Shown here one piece after another: positions 36,081-47,053 of a stretch of DNA of 64,000 nt. Under the pieces are notes generated by a model, which was not told the DNA's origin, did not search any database, and worked only from the letters and a program-made list of their open reading frames with translations. The position numbers and the translations under genes were made by a program. Numbering within the stretch: the stretch's first letter is position 1; each line of letters opens with the position of its first letter. The DNA is from Zeugodacus cucurbitae (taxonomy: Eukaryota > Arthropoda > Insecta > Diptera > Tephritidae): NCBI RefSeq assembly GCF_028554725.1, contig NC_071668.1, positions 19,757,501 through 19,821,500 on the forward strand, read 5' to 3'.

Positions 36081-38459
36081 GATATCAATGTTATACATTG
36101 GTGAACCCTTGCTTCAGAGATTGCAACTTCTTCTTAAGATAACATCAGAATATCAAAAGAAGAGAGTGTCGGAAATGTACACAGTTCGGTATAGAAACTT
36201 TTTAAAGGTTTTGGGGTCTGGAAATTCTTACAAATTTATTCTGGGATCTGTCTCCAAAATCAAAGTCGTGAATTGTAGATTTACTATTCAACATGCGAAT
36301 GCAAAGAAATATCAAAAGTAGAGAGGGAGTTTCTCAAATACAATGATGAATTCTAGGAGGGCTTACGTTATAACACCTAAGTAGAATATCGGAATAATGG
36401 AACCCTGAAATGTCCGAAATCAAGGGGGGAGGTAATATTTATATTAAAGTTATCTAAAGTACGTAAGATTTTGAGGTTATAAAGATGCTAATGTGAGTGA
36501 GTTGGTTGAGCCGGTAACGAATTGACACAGACTGCGAAGCCAAGAAAGTGCAGACTTATAAATTACCTGAAATTTGCTCCGGAATTAAGGGTTACAGATC
36601 AAAATGTAAGGCAAAGAGTATTTTTATTGGGTAAAATAAGTCCTTGGTCATTGAAAAACAGAGAAAAAACCAGAAAGGTCACCGTTAAAACATGATATAA
36701 TAATGAATATTAGAGAATACATGGTGATTATTAATCTAAGGTCATTTCTATCGTTTCAGCAAAAGAAGACTGCAGAACATTTGCCACTAACATTTAAAAA
36801 TTATTTACCAAAATTCAATTAATGCTGAAATGACTACAAATCAGCAAATTTGTCAAATACATAAATTAACTTTCTAATTTCCAGCAAAAATCTTTTGGCA
36901 ATTACAGCGTTGTAAATTATTAAATACATTTCGCTATTCACTTAAAGCAATTGCACGTGCATGTGAGTGACATTTCACCTGCAGAAAAGCGTAAATACTT
37001 TAAAATGCCAGCTAACACTTCAAGCTAGACCAGTCCAGCACCAGCAAATAGCACTGGCTTAACTGTTATTGTTGTTGCTGTTGGTGGGTGTGTGTGTTGG
37101 GTGTATATGTGTGAATGCCTTTACAATTTATTTTTGACTAAATTATTTACACATAACACACATATATGAGATTTCCAAAGTGCAAATATTTGCAGGCAAA
37201 ACCAAATATTTACGTATTTATTTGCATAAAACACACACACGCTAGCATATATATGTTTGTATATGAGAGCAGAGGCAGGTAGCGTAATGTTGAAGCAAGC
37301 ATTTGCACATAACAAAATTCGTCAAATAACGTAAATAAAATCATAGAAAATTCATTACTTAATCAACAATTCATGGAAATCCATTGACAATGGCAATGCT
37401 CGAGCAATTTAAATGGTTTTCGAACAAAATGTTAGCATACGCACAGGCGCATACGAGCAAATGGTAATTAAAACATAATTTTGCAATGAAGAATTACACA
37501 CACACACATTTGTAAGCGAGTGTGTGTGTGAAAATATTAAACCGCAAATATACAAATACAATTGAAAACTCAGCCATATATATGTGTGTGTGTGTTGTGC
37601 TAAATGCTATTTAATTGATTTGCGCGCCAAGAAAAGTCAAGCGTAATTGAATTTATGCTTTGGTCGACAGTTTATTAAGGCGAGTGCATGAACTTAGTAC
37701 ATAGTGTTTAACTGTTTATTTGCACATTTACATTTTGAAGTGAATTTTTTTGTAATTTTTGGTGCGCAAAATCAAACGGCAGTACACAGTTTAGGAAATT
37801 ATAATTAATAATAGATTAAAGTAAAATGGAATATATTTATTTTTCACATATTTTTAGTTGAAAAATCAAGTGTAGATACAAAAACAAATATTTTATGTAT
37901 TTAAATGTAGCAAGTTATAATTTATAAGTAATAAGAGACTAATAAATAGAGATATTCAAAGCATACGCATAAAGAACTTTAGAAAAAAAATTTAAAAAAT
38001 ATTTCAAAATATTAATTTTGCAACAAAAATTACCGTTATTACAAAAAAATAAGTAAATTATAAATGCTGTTTTATTGACAGCATCAAATGTGGCAGCGCT
38101 AAGTAAGCGAGTAAGCACATAGCAAGAGAGTACTGCTACTATACACACTGCGCGACAATTGAAATTAATTTTCTCGTAATTATTTTACATCTATTTTTTT
38201 TTTAAATTGCAGAAAAAATGAATTTAAAAATTTTCATGATCTACTATAGCATTGCATAGCAAAAAATTACTGAACTTAACGTAATGTAGAAAGAAAACAA
38301 ATCCAAATATGAAACATTAAGATTTAACTTAATGTAACATGACATAACAAAACTTAACACCACTTCGATTCAACATTGAATAATATATTGAAAACAAAGA
38401 AAGAAAACATGAAAAACCTTGACAGACGGCAGTGTTAATCTCCAATTCAAACAGCAGTC
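36081..38459. other. Non-coding DNA with CA/GT microsatellites
   Basis: Short (CA)n and (GT)n runs near 37498-37508, 37520-37530 and 37583-37594. No gene recognised. Confidence 0.45.
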
Positions 38460-38547
38460 ATTATACTCTCGCAACACAAGTTGCTAGGAGAGTATTATAG
38501 TTTTCTGTTTGTAAGTCATAAAACGAGTTAGATATAGAATTATATAT

Positions 38548-40383
38548 GGGTGATTCTACGATAAGAGGTAACTTATGCGGCAATAAGCTTAAAGTATTAT
38601 TTTTGTCCTTTATGTTGTTATTTTTTTAAATTAATCTCATCACATTAACGTAGTGTATTAAATAATATTACAATTTATTGCATAATTAAAACATTTTTTC
38701 TGAAATTCCTTACAAAGTCTAAAAAAGTCTCTCCCTTGGCTTGTCCCGCTGCTACTTTTTTTTTAACTTTCGGACAATACATATATTTTTTTTATGAGAT
38801 GCTAAACCCAAACTAAGTTCAATCGGAAGTAAAATAATTAAAATCATGGGCTCATTTCAGCCTGAAGTTAACAATACTAATCGCGAAATCCCTTTGAACA
38901 CTGTAGTTTTTTAATTACTGCGCCCCAATCGTGCGGTGTACTGGATTCGAAAACTGATTTTGTCTCTCGCTTGGCAATTCATATAACGTATACTATTAAT
39001 TTAATTTATTTGCCTTTATTGTTCTTAATTACTAATACTGTGATAATTAAAGTGAAATAAATAATTAACCCAAAAAATAATTCAGTCAATTAAAACAATT
39101 AAATTTTTCATGAAAACGTCTCTCCCTGCCGTATTTTCTCTGGCAAAATAACTGCCAGGGGAGAAAGTTAGAGACCAGGGGAGATACTATTCATCATGAC
39201 ACCCGGACCGGAAGTCGTGAGCTGCTTGAGTCTTGAGACTTTCTTGCGAGATCTTCTAAACATGACCCCTTCCCCACCTCCAGCCATCACCAGCATTAAC
39301 AAAACCCAAAATATTAGCCTCGCAATCCAACGCAGAATCGCTCTTACCAACAGATGCTAGTTTGAACTGAGTGGACATTTAAATATTAAAGTCCTCTCTT
39401 GATGAACCAAAACCAAACTCTACAAGTCCCTTATCATCCCCGTTCTGCTTTATGGTGCAGAAGCATGGACGATGTCAACAACCGATGAGACGGCACTAGG
39501 AGTTTTCGAGAAAAAAGTTTTGTGGAAGATTTATGGTCTTTTGAACATTGACATCGGCGAATACCGCAGATGATGGAACGAACTATAGCTCGTCGTATAG
39601 CTCGACGACACTGACATATGTAGTTCAGCGAATAAAAAGACAGAGGCTAGGTCATGTTGTTCGAATGACAAAAGCGCTTCAGCTTGGAAAGTGTTCGATG
39701 CAGTACCCGCTGGTGGGAGCAGAGGAACAGTAAGCCCTCCATTCCGTAGGAAAAACCAGATTAAAAGTTACCTGGTTGTTATTGGTATTTCCAATTCGCG
39801 TCAAACAGCAAAAAGGAGAGATGACTAGCGCGTTAAAATAGATTTGCCTATAATCGCATAAGCGTTGAATACGCCAAATATACATATATGCAATATGTAT
39901 GTATATATAAATAAGACCAGGTTGGCCAGACTTTCCCCATGCCAAATCTTCTTTCGAAAGGGCAGAAGATATACTCCTATACCTCTTTAAAAAGTCAGAA
40001 ATTATTTTGAAAGATTTTAAGAGATTATATTTAATATTTGTTTCAGTTATTTATGATAAAGAGTTAATTTATTGATTTGTTATTTTAATTTTAGGGTTTA
40101 TTCATCTAGGAAAGAGGTACTCTCTTAATTTGTAAAACTATTTTAATTTAATTTTGTGCTTTTGGTAAAATAATTATCTACCATAAACTTTACGTCTCTC
40201 CCCTGGCCGATGTATTTACCCTGGTCGTCGAAAAAGTAATAAAATATGTATTAAGTGACTTGCCCTTACGTGAGAAAATAAATAAAAGGGACAAAAATCA
40301 TAATATAGAGGTTTCAAAAAATCCAAAGTTTTTCTTTGGCCGTTTTCTCTATGCAATTGAAACCTCTTATCGTAGAATCACCC
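38548..40383. mobile_element. 1.84-kb DNA element with 22-bp perfect inverted repeats
   Basis: Begins GGGTGATTCTACGATAAGAG and continues GT; ends with its exact inverse complement, ACCTCTTATCGTAGAATCACCC, at 40362-40383. AT lies on both outer sides (38546-38547, 40384-40385), a possible 2-bp duplication. The interior is AT-rich, with repeated GTCTCTCCC..CTGG motifs near 38725-38740, 39119-39180 and 40193-40210, some in inverted order. No transposase is encoded, so it is non-autonomous. It carries a LINE fragment (39190-39910). The first eight bases (GGGTGATT) are shared with the rosa-like element ends, which may or may not mean relationship. Confidence 0.75.
39190..39910 (+). mobile_element. 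Non-LTR retrotransposon fragment (copy B) nested in the DNA element
   Basis: GAAGTCGTGAGCTGCTTGAG (module 1 end), then ATCCAACGCAGAATCGCTCT and LYKSLIIPVLLYGAEAWTM-like coding (39415-39480) typical of the thumb of insect non-LTR reverse transcriptase. It goes on to RQRLGHVVRM (about 39630-39665) and a 3' end of TATAATCGCATAAGCGTTGA...ACGCC plus a TATA-rich tail. Frames are broken. Confidence 0.75.
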
Positions 40384-41035
40384 ATGGGTCAAAAATTATA
40401 CTCAGGAACTAATCGATCGATTTCAATGAAATTCGGTATATAATATTTTCTTGACATCCTGATAACACGAATGAAAAATGGGCGAAATCGATTCACGACC
40501 ACGCCTATTTCCCATATAACCGAGTTTTGAATTCACTTTATGGTATATGCATTAGGAACCAATGAAGATAGCGGAATAACCCTTAACATACTTGTGAAAA
40601 TTTGCCTAAATCGGACAAGAACTTTTCAAGGCACCGGATATCGAAAATGAAGAACTCAGTGTCTAAGGGTAATTTTTCAACGAAAATATAGGTAAATCTC
40701 TCAAATATTTTAATTGAATTCAGAGGGAATATTTTTCTTCTAATGTTTTGTCTCTGTACCACAAATGGTTAAAATCGGGTCATAACTTCCCCTAGCTCCC
40801 ATATTCCTTATATTCGTATTTTCCAAAGTCCGTTGGGCTTTATACCGCTTATATCGGTTAATATGTGAGATATCTTTGAAAAATTAAGAGAGCATATAGT
40901 CTTGGATATAGTGTACATTGGTGGTGAAAATGAATGAAATCATGTTCATGAATTACCTCAGCCCTCATATACTATATTTGTTGATTTTCGTTATTCTATT
41001 GGACTTTAAATCGCATATATGGGTCAAATTGTGTA

Positions 41036-43842
41036 TTGTGACATAGCATAATACAACTTAATATAACATAACAAATTTTTGGGCATTACAATTAGTTGAG
41101 GCATTTTTGAATTTGTCTTTGTTGTACTGAGTTGGATTCTGATTTGGAATAGGAAGAAATATATGCATATAATTTGAAATTTAAAACATTTTTGTGTATA
41201 CGATTTTTTACTAAGGATTCATTAAACCATTAAACCTCTTAATCACTTTGTACCAGCATCAAATTGTCGCACAGTGTATAAGTGGCTCGCACTCTTGCTA
41301 TGAATACTTTAATAAATTATATAAATAAATAGATTATGCAAATAATTGTGGTTCAAAACTAATGCATTTATGTAGTAAATAAAAATTTCATGAGGAAAAT
41401 GTATATTAAAAAACTTTGTGAAGAGTAAAAATTACACCGTAATTCTAAGATATCATAGAACATGCACAAATGTAGAAATCTGGATCTTAATTGAGTAATT
41501 TGAAGTATAATTTGTGTTTGACTCTTGTTGTTTTTGAGTTCAGCGCTCTCTATTCCAAAGATTTGCAATTGAACGCAGAACATTTATAGTATAATTTCTT
41601 AAGAAATACATTAAATTTTAGCAATATTGCAACTTTCTTTCGATTTTTTTACAACAACACAATATATATATTTTAATAATACTAAATATATGTAAATGTA
41701 TATGAAAAAAATATTTTAATAATTTTTTATTTGCAAACAATTAAATTTCTTAATTAAAACAGTGAGAGAAACAACAATTTCGAATGGGTTGTATTGCTGT
41801 TATTTGCACTGGTGATATTTAAATAGGAAATATAGGCAATATAGTTAAAAACACGCTTGAATGCACTTGAAGAGGCTTAAACGAGAAGATAAAAAGTATT
41901 AAATGTTAAAAAAATTAAAAAAAAAAATATTTAGTAATTATAAAAATAAAAAAATATATTTAAAAATAAATATAAAAAATAAAAATAAAATTAAAAAATA
42001 TTAACTATATAAGGAAAATAATATTAAAAATAAAATAAAAATATAAATTAAGTGTAAAAAAATATTGAAATTAAAAAAAGTATGAAATATTATAAATAAA
42101 AAATTAAATTATAAAAAATATATGCATGAATATGAAATGTTTTTAAAAGGCAACTATTTGAAATTTTCAAATTAAATGCATAGGGATAAAAACGCAACAA
42201 TTTTAAAATTAACTGTTAAAAAAAATTAATATTTAATTATTATTTAAAAAATATTTTTTTTTAATCTATCAAAAAAATAACATTTTACTGTAAATAACAA
42301 GTAAGAAACGCTAAATTAATTTTCCAGTATGCACTCAATGTAAAATACATCCCAAAAAAACATCCACAAAATAACGCTAAAAATTCCCCAAAACTTAGTA
42401 TTTTAGCAAATTTGTAAATATCATGACATAATTTTATCAACAACAACCAACTATTTATGTAAGTGTGTGTCCATTCTCATTGTAAATTTAAAGAAAAAAA
42501 TATCACGAGAGTATTTTACAAAGAAATAATCGCATGCGAGATTTGCATGTGCCTGCCATTGAGAAAAACAGCCGAAACCCCACACACATGAAATTCAAGT
42601 AACAGCACGGATATTACATATAAAATAAATATAGTTATATATACAAGCATACATAACTGTTGTGTAAGCAAATATACATACATACATACGCGTATACATA
42701 CAGCATATTATAGTTAAGTGAAATAATATGATGAACAAAAATCAATGCAAATAGTTTTTATTGTACTTCTTATTATTATTCCTTAAGTAGCTCTTAGACA
42801 TTCTTTTAAATATTAGATTTAGTGCAACCGAGAGGCAAAGCAAAAACCGAAAAACAAAACCAAAAATATATAGTATACATAGCATATTGCATATGCAATT
42901 GCATACATACATACAAGACTAAAGTTATTCAATTGAGATGTAAGTAAAAACGAAATACGAAATGATATACAAAATGATGATGATGATGCAGGATGCACAG
43001 AGATTATGAAAGAGTAATAAATAATAAATGAAATGAATAAAACTAATTTGGAAATTGTTTAATTTATTTATTTTGTAATGCAAAGAGAGGTGAGTAAGTA
43101 ATTACATATAATATTTGAGTTTACTATTCAAGAAAGTTAAGGAAAGAACTATGTAAAGATCGTTTGAAGCTAGCGGAAGGATGCCAACAAAGAGAAAAGT
43201 ATCTAAAATATCAACTAAATCAAGTGCACTATCCAGAAGAAAGTTAATATATATGGAAATCCTTTTACCAGGCGAGGAATCCGGACCTCTAGTGGTGGAC
43301 GTAATGTAAGTCACATTGTTCAAAGATGGGGAAGTGCTAATAGTATCTCAGAAGAAGAAGAAGAACAGTGAAGTCTTCATTAAGTAGCAATTACATAGAG
43401 CTCTTTCACAAAACAGTGAAACCCTATCGTATACGAAGTGAACCGAGGTTCCATTACTCAGCTATAGGAAAGATGGCATAGTTAAAATCTTACATATAAT
43501 AAATTATACTAATATATGGATGCTGTCCATAGATATAAGTTTTTAGAGAAAATAGATGTCTTTGCAGATTAACATTCATTTCAATCTTGTAATTTCCTTA
43601 TTATAGAAAATTGGTTAAGGATGGGATATGTAACATATTCAAAACTTCCTTGGATTAATATCAGGTCAAAGTCCATTCCCTTACGACAGGTATCCAAAAA
43701 GCATTCGCTAGTTATTTTAGGTGTATATAACGAGATGAAAATGAGTAAATTGAAGAAAAAGGGGTACGAATGGAAAGATTCACTAACGAGGTTCCTTACT
43801 TTTTTAATGAAAAAACACAGAAAATTCATACATAAATAAAAA
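41036..43842. other. Very AT-rich non-coding DNA
   Basis: From about 41880 to 42300 the sequence is almost pure A/T (runs of AAAATAAAAATA). CATA repeats lie at 42660-42700 and 42890-42920. No coding sequence recognised; open frames near 43100-43880 do not resemble proteins. Confidence 0.5.
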
Positions 43843-44760
43843 GTGGAATGTTTATTATCATTCGAAAGAACATGCTTTGGCATTTATTTTTTAAAGCTTA
43901 TCACTTTTGAATATTGGCCGCGGCTAGGTCTCAGAGGGTCCATCCGTTGAGTCTAATTTTTAATGACTCGTTCGAGCATTTCGCCTGGAAACTGGCTAAT
44001 GACACGCGTGATGTTTTGCTCCAAGGCTTGAATCGAAGCGGGATTGTCCGCATAGACTTTAGACTTTACATATCCCCAAGGGAAAAAGTATAACGGGGTG
44101 ATATCACACGATCATGGTGGCCAATTGACCATCGTAAAACATGAAATTATCTGCTCACCAAAGTGTTCTCTCAATAAATCCATTGATTGATGCGATGTGT
44201 GGGAAGTAGCACCGTCTTGTTGAAACCAAATGTCGCCGAGATCATCGAGCCGGTTGTGTTCTCACCGGCATCATTTTGCAAGAAATATGGACCTATGATT
44301 CCACCGGCCTACAAACAACACGAAACCTTTGATTTTTCTGGATGAAATGACCGCTCTAGAATCTCATCGGGTTGTTCTTCGTTCCAAATATGGCAATTGT
44401 GCTTATTTACATAACCATTTAGCCAGAAATGGGCCTAATCGCAGAACAGCATTTTGTTCAAAAACTTCGGATCTTCTTGGAACTTTTCAAGAGCCCATAG
44501 AGCGAAGTGATTTTGCTTGGGAAGGTCTGAGCGGCTTCAGTTATTACACTAGCTGTATTTTGTACGCTTTCAATTTAAGATCTCGACGTAAAATGCGCCA
44601 AGTCTTTTCATACGTGAGTCCGAGTTTAATGCGAACGTCGCCACGATCGTCGTGTACACTCTTAGCTACGGCTGCTATATTTACTTCACTGGATGCTAGA
44701 CATGCATTATTCGAGCGAATATTATCTAATATGAATGCCAAAAACGAGTCACTAGTTATT
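43843..44760 (-). pseudogene. Decayed DD41D (rosa-like) transposase, second subfamily
   Basis: Minus-strand pieces match the intact transposase. LTYEKTWRILRRDL and YKIQLV (44741-44544) correspond to its residues 100-123; the complement of about 44330-44450 carries the AHFWLNGYVNKHNCHIW region; the complement of 44030-44230 carries the QQDGATSHTS to WGYVKSKVY region. Several stops and frameshifts are present. The start of its 3' side (GGAATGTTTATTATCATTCG, 43846 on) is nearly identical to that of the copy at 55046, so these two form one subfamily distinct from the intact element. Confidence 0.75.
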
Positions 44761-44949
44761 TTAGGATATTATAATGGGACGATAATAAGAAAGGCAAACG
44801 AATCAATAGATTCACTCACCGACATATTATACATGACTATAGTAAGGGTGTAGTGTTGGTATGGACAGGTTATAGGACAGGACTATAATAGAAATAAGAT
44901 GCGTAAAATCTTAAATAAAGTATAGGAGATCTAGACAAAGGTAACTGGT

Positions 44950-46120
44950 AGCCGAAGGGCGATTCTGGTATCTAACTTTACTGAAAAGACACCTCCTCCT
45001 ATTTGTTTATCCAGTTTTGGACCGTCCGCATAGATGTGTCTTTATCCTCTTCGTCCCTATCCCACTCCTCTCTGGAGGGGAAGGTAATATTAAGAGCTGA
45101 ATTAAGATTTAATTCTACTGGATTACGAAAATCCGTATTACCAGCTATGAACGGGAACCTGCCAAGTATACGAGAATGTCCCTTATTACAAGTAGCTAGT
45201 ACGGAAGATTCCCTCAGTCTAAATCTGACAATCACTTACTTGAAGTGGTTTTCGCCCCACCACTCTTTTGCAAGTAGGCAGTTCTGTAGCAGCTTTTTTT
45301 TAACCTTGCGTCCATGTTAGGATTTCAAGATATCTACCTATCCAAGGTTAGTCCAAGATAGCTTGCATTATCTTCTATTGATAACCCAGTACCATTTATT
45401 AATGGTGGTGCGACATCAGGAATCTTGTATTTCCTTGTGAACAATACCAGCTCTATGTTGCTACCATTGAAGTTTATTCCGCATGATTGTGTCCATCGAT
45501 TTATTTCATTTAATATTGATTGCATAACATTAGTTAGGATGCTTGGAAATTTTCCTCTAACCGAAACAGCCACATCACCAACGGAAGCCACAACTTGTAC
45601 TCCCCTCTTTTATAGATCTAGATCATTGCTAAGACCCAGAGAAGGGGTGATAACACGTTTGCTTGAGGTGTACCTCTTTGGACAGATCTACACGTCGTTG
45701 AATTACCCAAGAAACTCTGAGACGTCTAGATCTTTAAGCGCGTCCACTATGGCTTTAGGTCAGTAGGTTATGTAATGCCGGGATTGCTGCAACTGAGCAG
45801 GGAATATGCGGTCAGGTCCCGGTGATTTAAAGGGTTTGAAACTCTCTACTGCCCAGCATACATTGCGCTCTAATACTAGATATATCTACAAGATTGGGAT
45901 CTGAATCACTCTATGTACTTATTACATGTTCAGCATCACGGATTTCCGAACTAACAGATTCAAAGACTCTTCACGAGATTCCATCCAGCCATTATCTGGA
46001 TTCTGAAGGTATGCAATGTTGTGTACGGACTTTGCTGATATTTTTCTTAGACGAGACGCCTCCGCCGTAGTCTCGATGTTATAGCAAAAAGATATGTAAG
46101 ATGGTAAGAACATCTATAAG
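44950..46120 (-). pseudogene. Non-LTR retrotransposon relic with RT and RNase H traces
   Basis: Minus-strand order, N to C: a pre-RT segment with NIAYLQNPDNGW and SREESLNLL (46113-45922); an RT palm and thumb segment with GDVAVSVRGKFPS, NRWTQSCGINFN and ELVLFTRKYKIP ending YLGLTLDR (45591-45334); then an RNase H start readable in a shifted frame at about 45000-45040 (IYADGPKLDKQIGGGV, the first active-site Asp in an YADG context). The RT catalytic YADD is degraded (VGDV). Such RT plus RNase H order is found in the I/LOA group of insect LINEs; the clade is inferred. Multiple frameshifts mean it is dead. Confidence 0.75.
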
Positions 46121-46618
46121 CGGGAGATCCACGAATAATCTCAGAGTATGCTTTTCTAGACTGTCATTTCTTTTGATTATCATAAAACAGAAAAATATAT
46201 CTATTAACAAGCAAACTCTATGGAAACCCCTAAAGTCCAAACTGCTGAAAAATATACTTTAAAGTTCCCACTTAAGAACTTCATAAAATCACCGAATTTT
46301 TAAACTGATCGCATAAACAACATTTTAAAATCGAAAAAATGGCAACACAACGCTTTTTCTCTTTTTTCTTTTCTGCCTGTAATTTTGGATTTTCCAACAT
46401 CAAATTTTCAGTTTCGGTGAAAAATGTCAACCAAATTTTTAAATACATAAAAATTCGCTAATAAAATCCAAATTCTCTGCCAGAAAATAAAAACAAAACA
46501 CACATATATATTTACTAAAACAACCACAACAACAACAGAAACAAGCCGATTCTCGATTGCGTGTGTATATGAGAAACTAAGGCAGGTGAACGCACAAAAC
46601 GCAGCGAATCGCAGCCGA
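46121..46618. other. Non-coding DNA upstream of the candidate exon
   Basis: AT-rich, with a CACAAC/AACAAC tract near 46520-46545. No feature recognised. Confidence 0.4.
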
Positions 46619-47053
46619 ATGACGAAGGGCATATTGAAAAATGTTCGACGAACGTTGAGTATTTGCTTCAATTTCATTTTAGCTTGTTGCTACGAAATAC
46701 TACCGTTATTTGCAATAACAACAACTCAATATGCAGAATATGTGGAAGCGAAGGCAGCAGCAGCAACAGCAACAACTATGACAACTACAACAATTGCAAC
46801 AACAACGCATGGCGTACGGCGCAGCAGCAGCGAAAACAAAAAGAACAACAACAACAACAATAAGAACAAAAACAAGAGCAGCAGCAGAAATAGTAGCGGC
46901 AGCCAGGAAAACAATAGCCACAACAAGAAGATAAACAAGCCTAACAAAGCCAATAGCAGCGTTGAAAACCCAACAAACGCAAACAATGAAGCCTACCACG
47001 CGGCGCTCGAACGTGGGCTGAGCGAGGTGGAAATGCCCGAAAAGTTGAGGCAG
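46619..47053 (+). CDS. Candidate host exon, Asn/Thr/Lys-rich, gene not recognised
   Basis: An open frame from ATG 46619 (context CGCAGCCGAATG) runs to a consensus donor CAG|GTAAGT (GT at 47054), after which it meets a stop within eight codons; the exon ends in phase 0. The predicted peptide starts MTKGILKNVRRTLSICFNFI, passes a short hydrophobic segment and low-complexity Ala/Thr, Asn/Lys and Ser tracts, and ends with an ordered-looking AYHAALERGLSEVEMPEKLR. An alternative is an exon beginning after the acceptor TTTCATTTTAG at 46681-46682, which would accept phase 1, the phase in which the exon at 2197-2871 ends. The same DNA is open on the minus strand because of the triplet repeats, so coding status rests mainly on the donor and the last 25 residues. 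Confidence 0.45.

Larger units (their letters stand above)
38460..41035 (-). repeat. Dispersed hairpin-ended repeat, copy 5, split by a DNA element
   Basis: The left part (38460-38547) has the hairpin TTATACTCTCGCAAC...GTTGCTAGGAGAG and GAGTTAGATATAGAATTATA. The right part (40384-41035) has GGTCAAAAATTATACTCAGG, AACCAATGAAGATAGCGGAA, TCGGGTCATAAC and, further on, the AGTCCAATAGAATA block in reverse complement. Between them sits the 38548-40383 element. Compared with copy 3, about 0.5 kb of repeat (the part holding the tetranucleotide run) is missing at the junction. Confidence 0.8.

Noticed and set aside
44329..44853. 174-codon plus-strand frame
   Set aside because: It is antisense to the decayed DD41D transposase; the minus strand carries the recognisable motifs.
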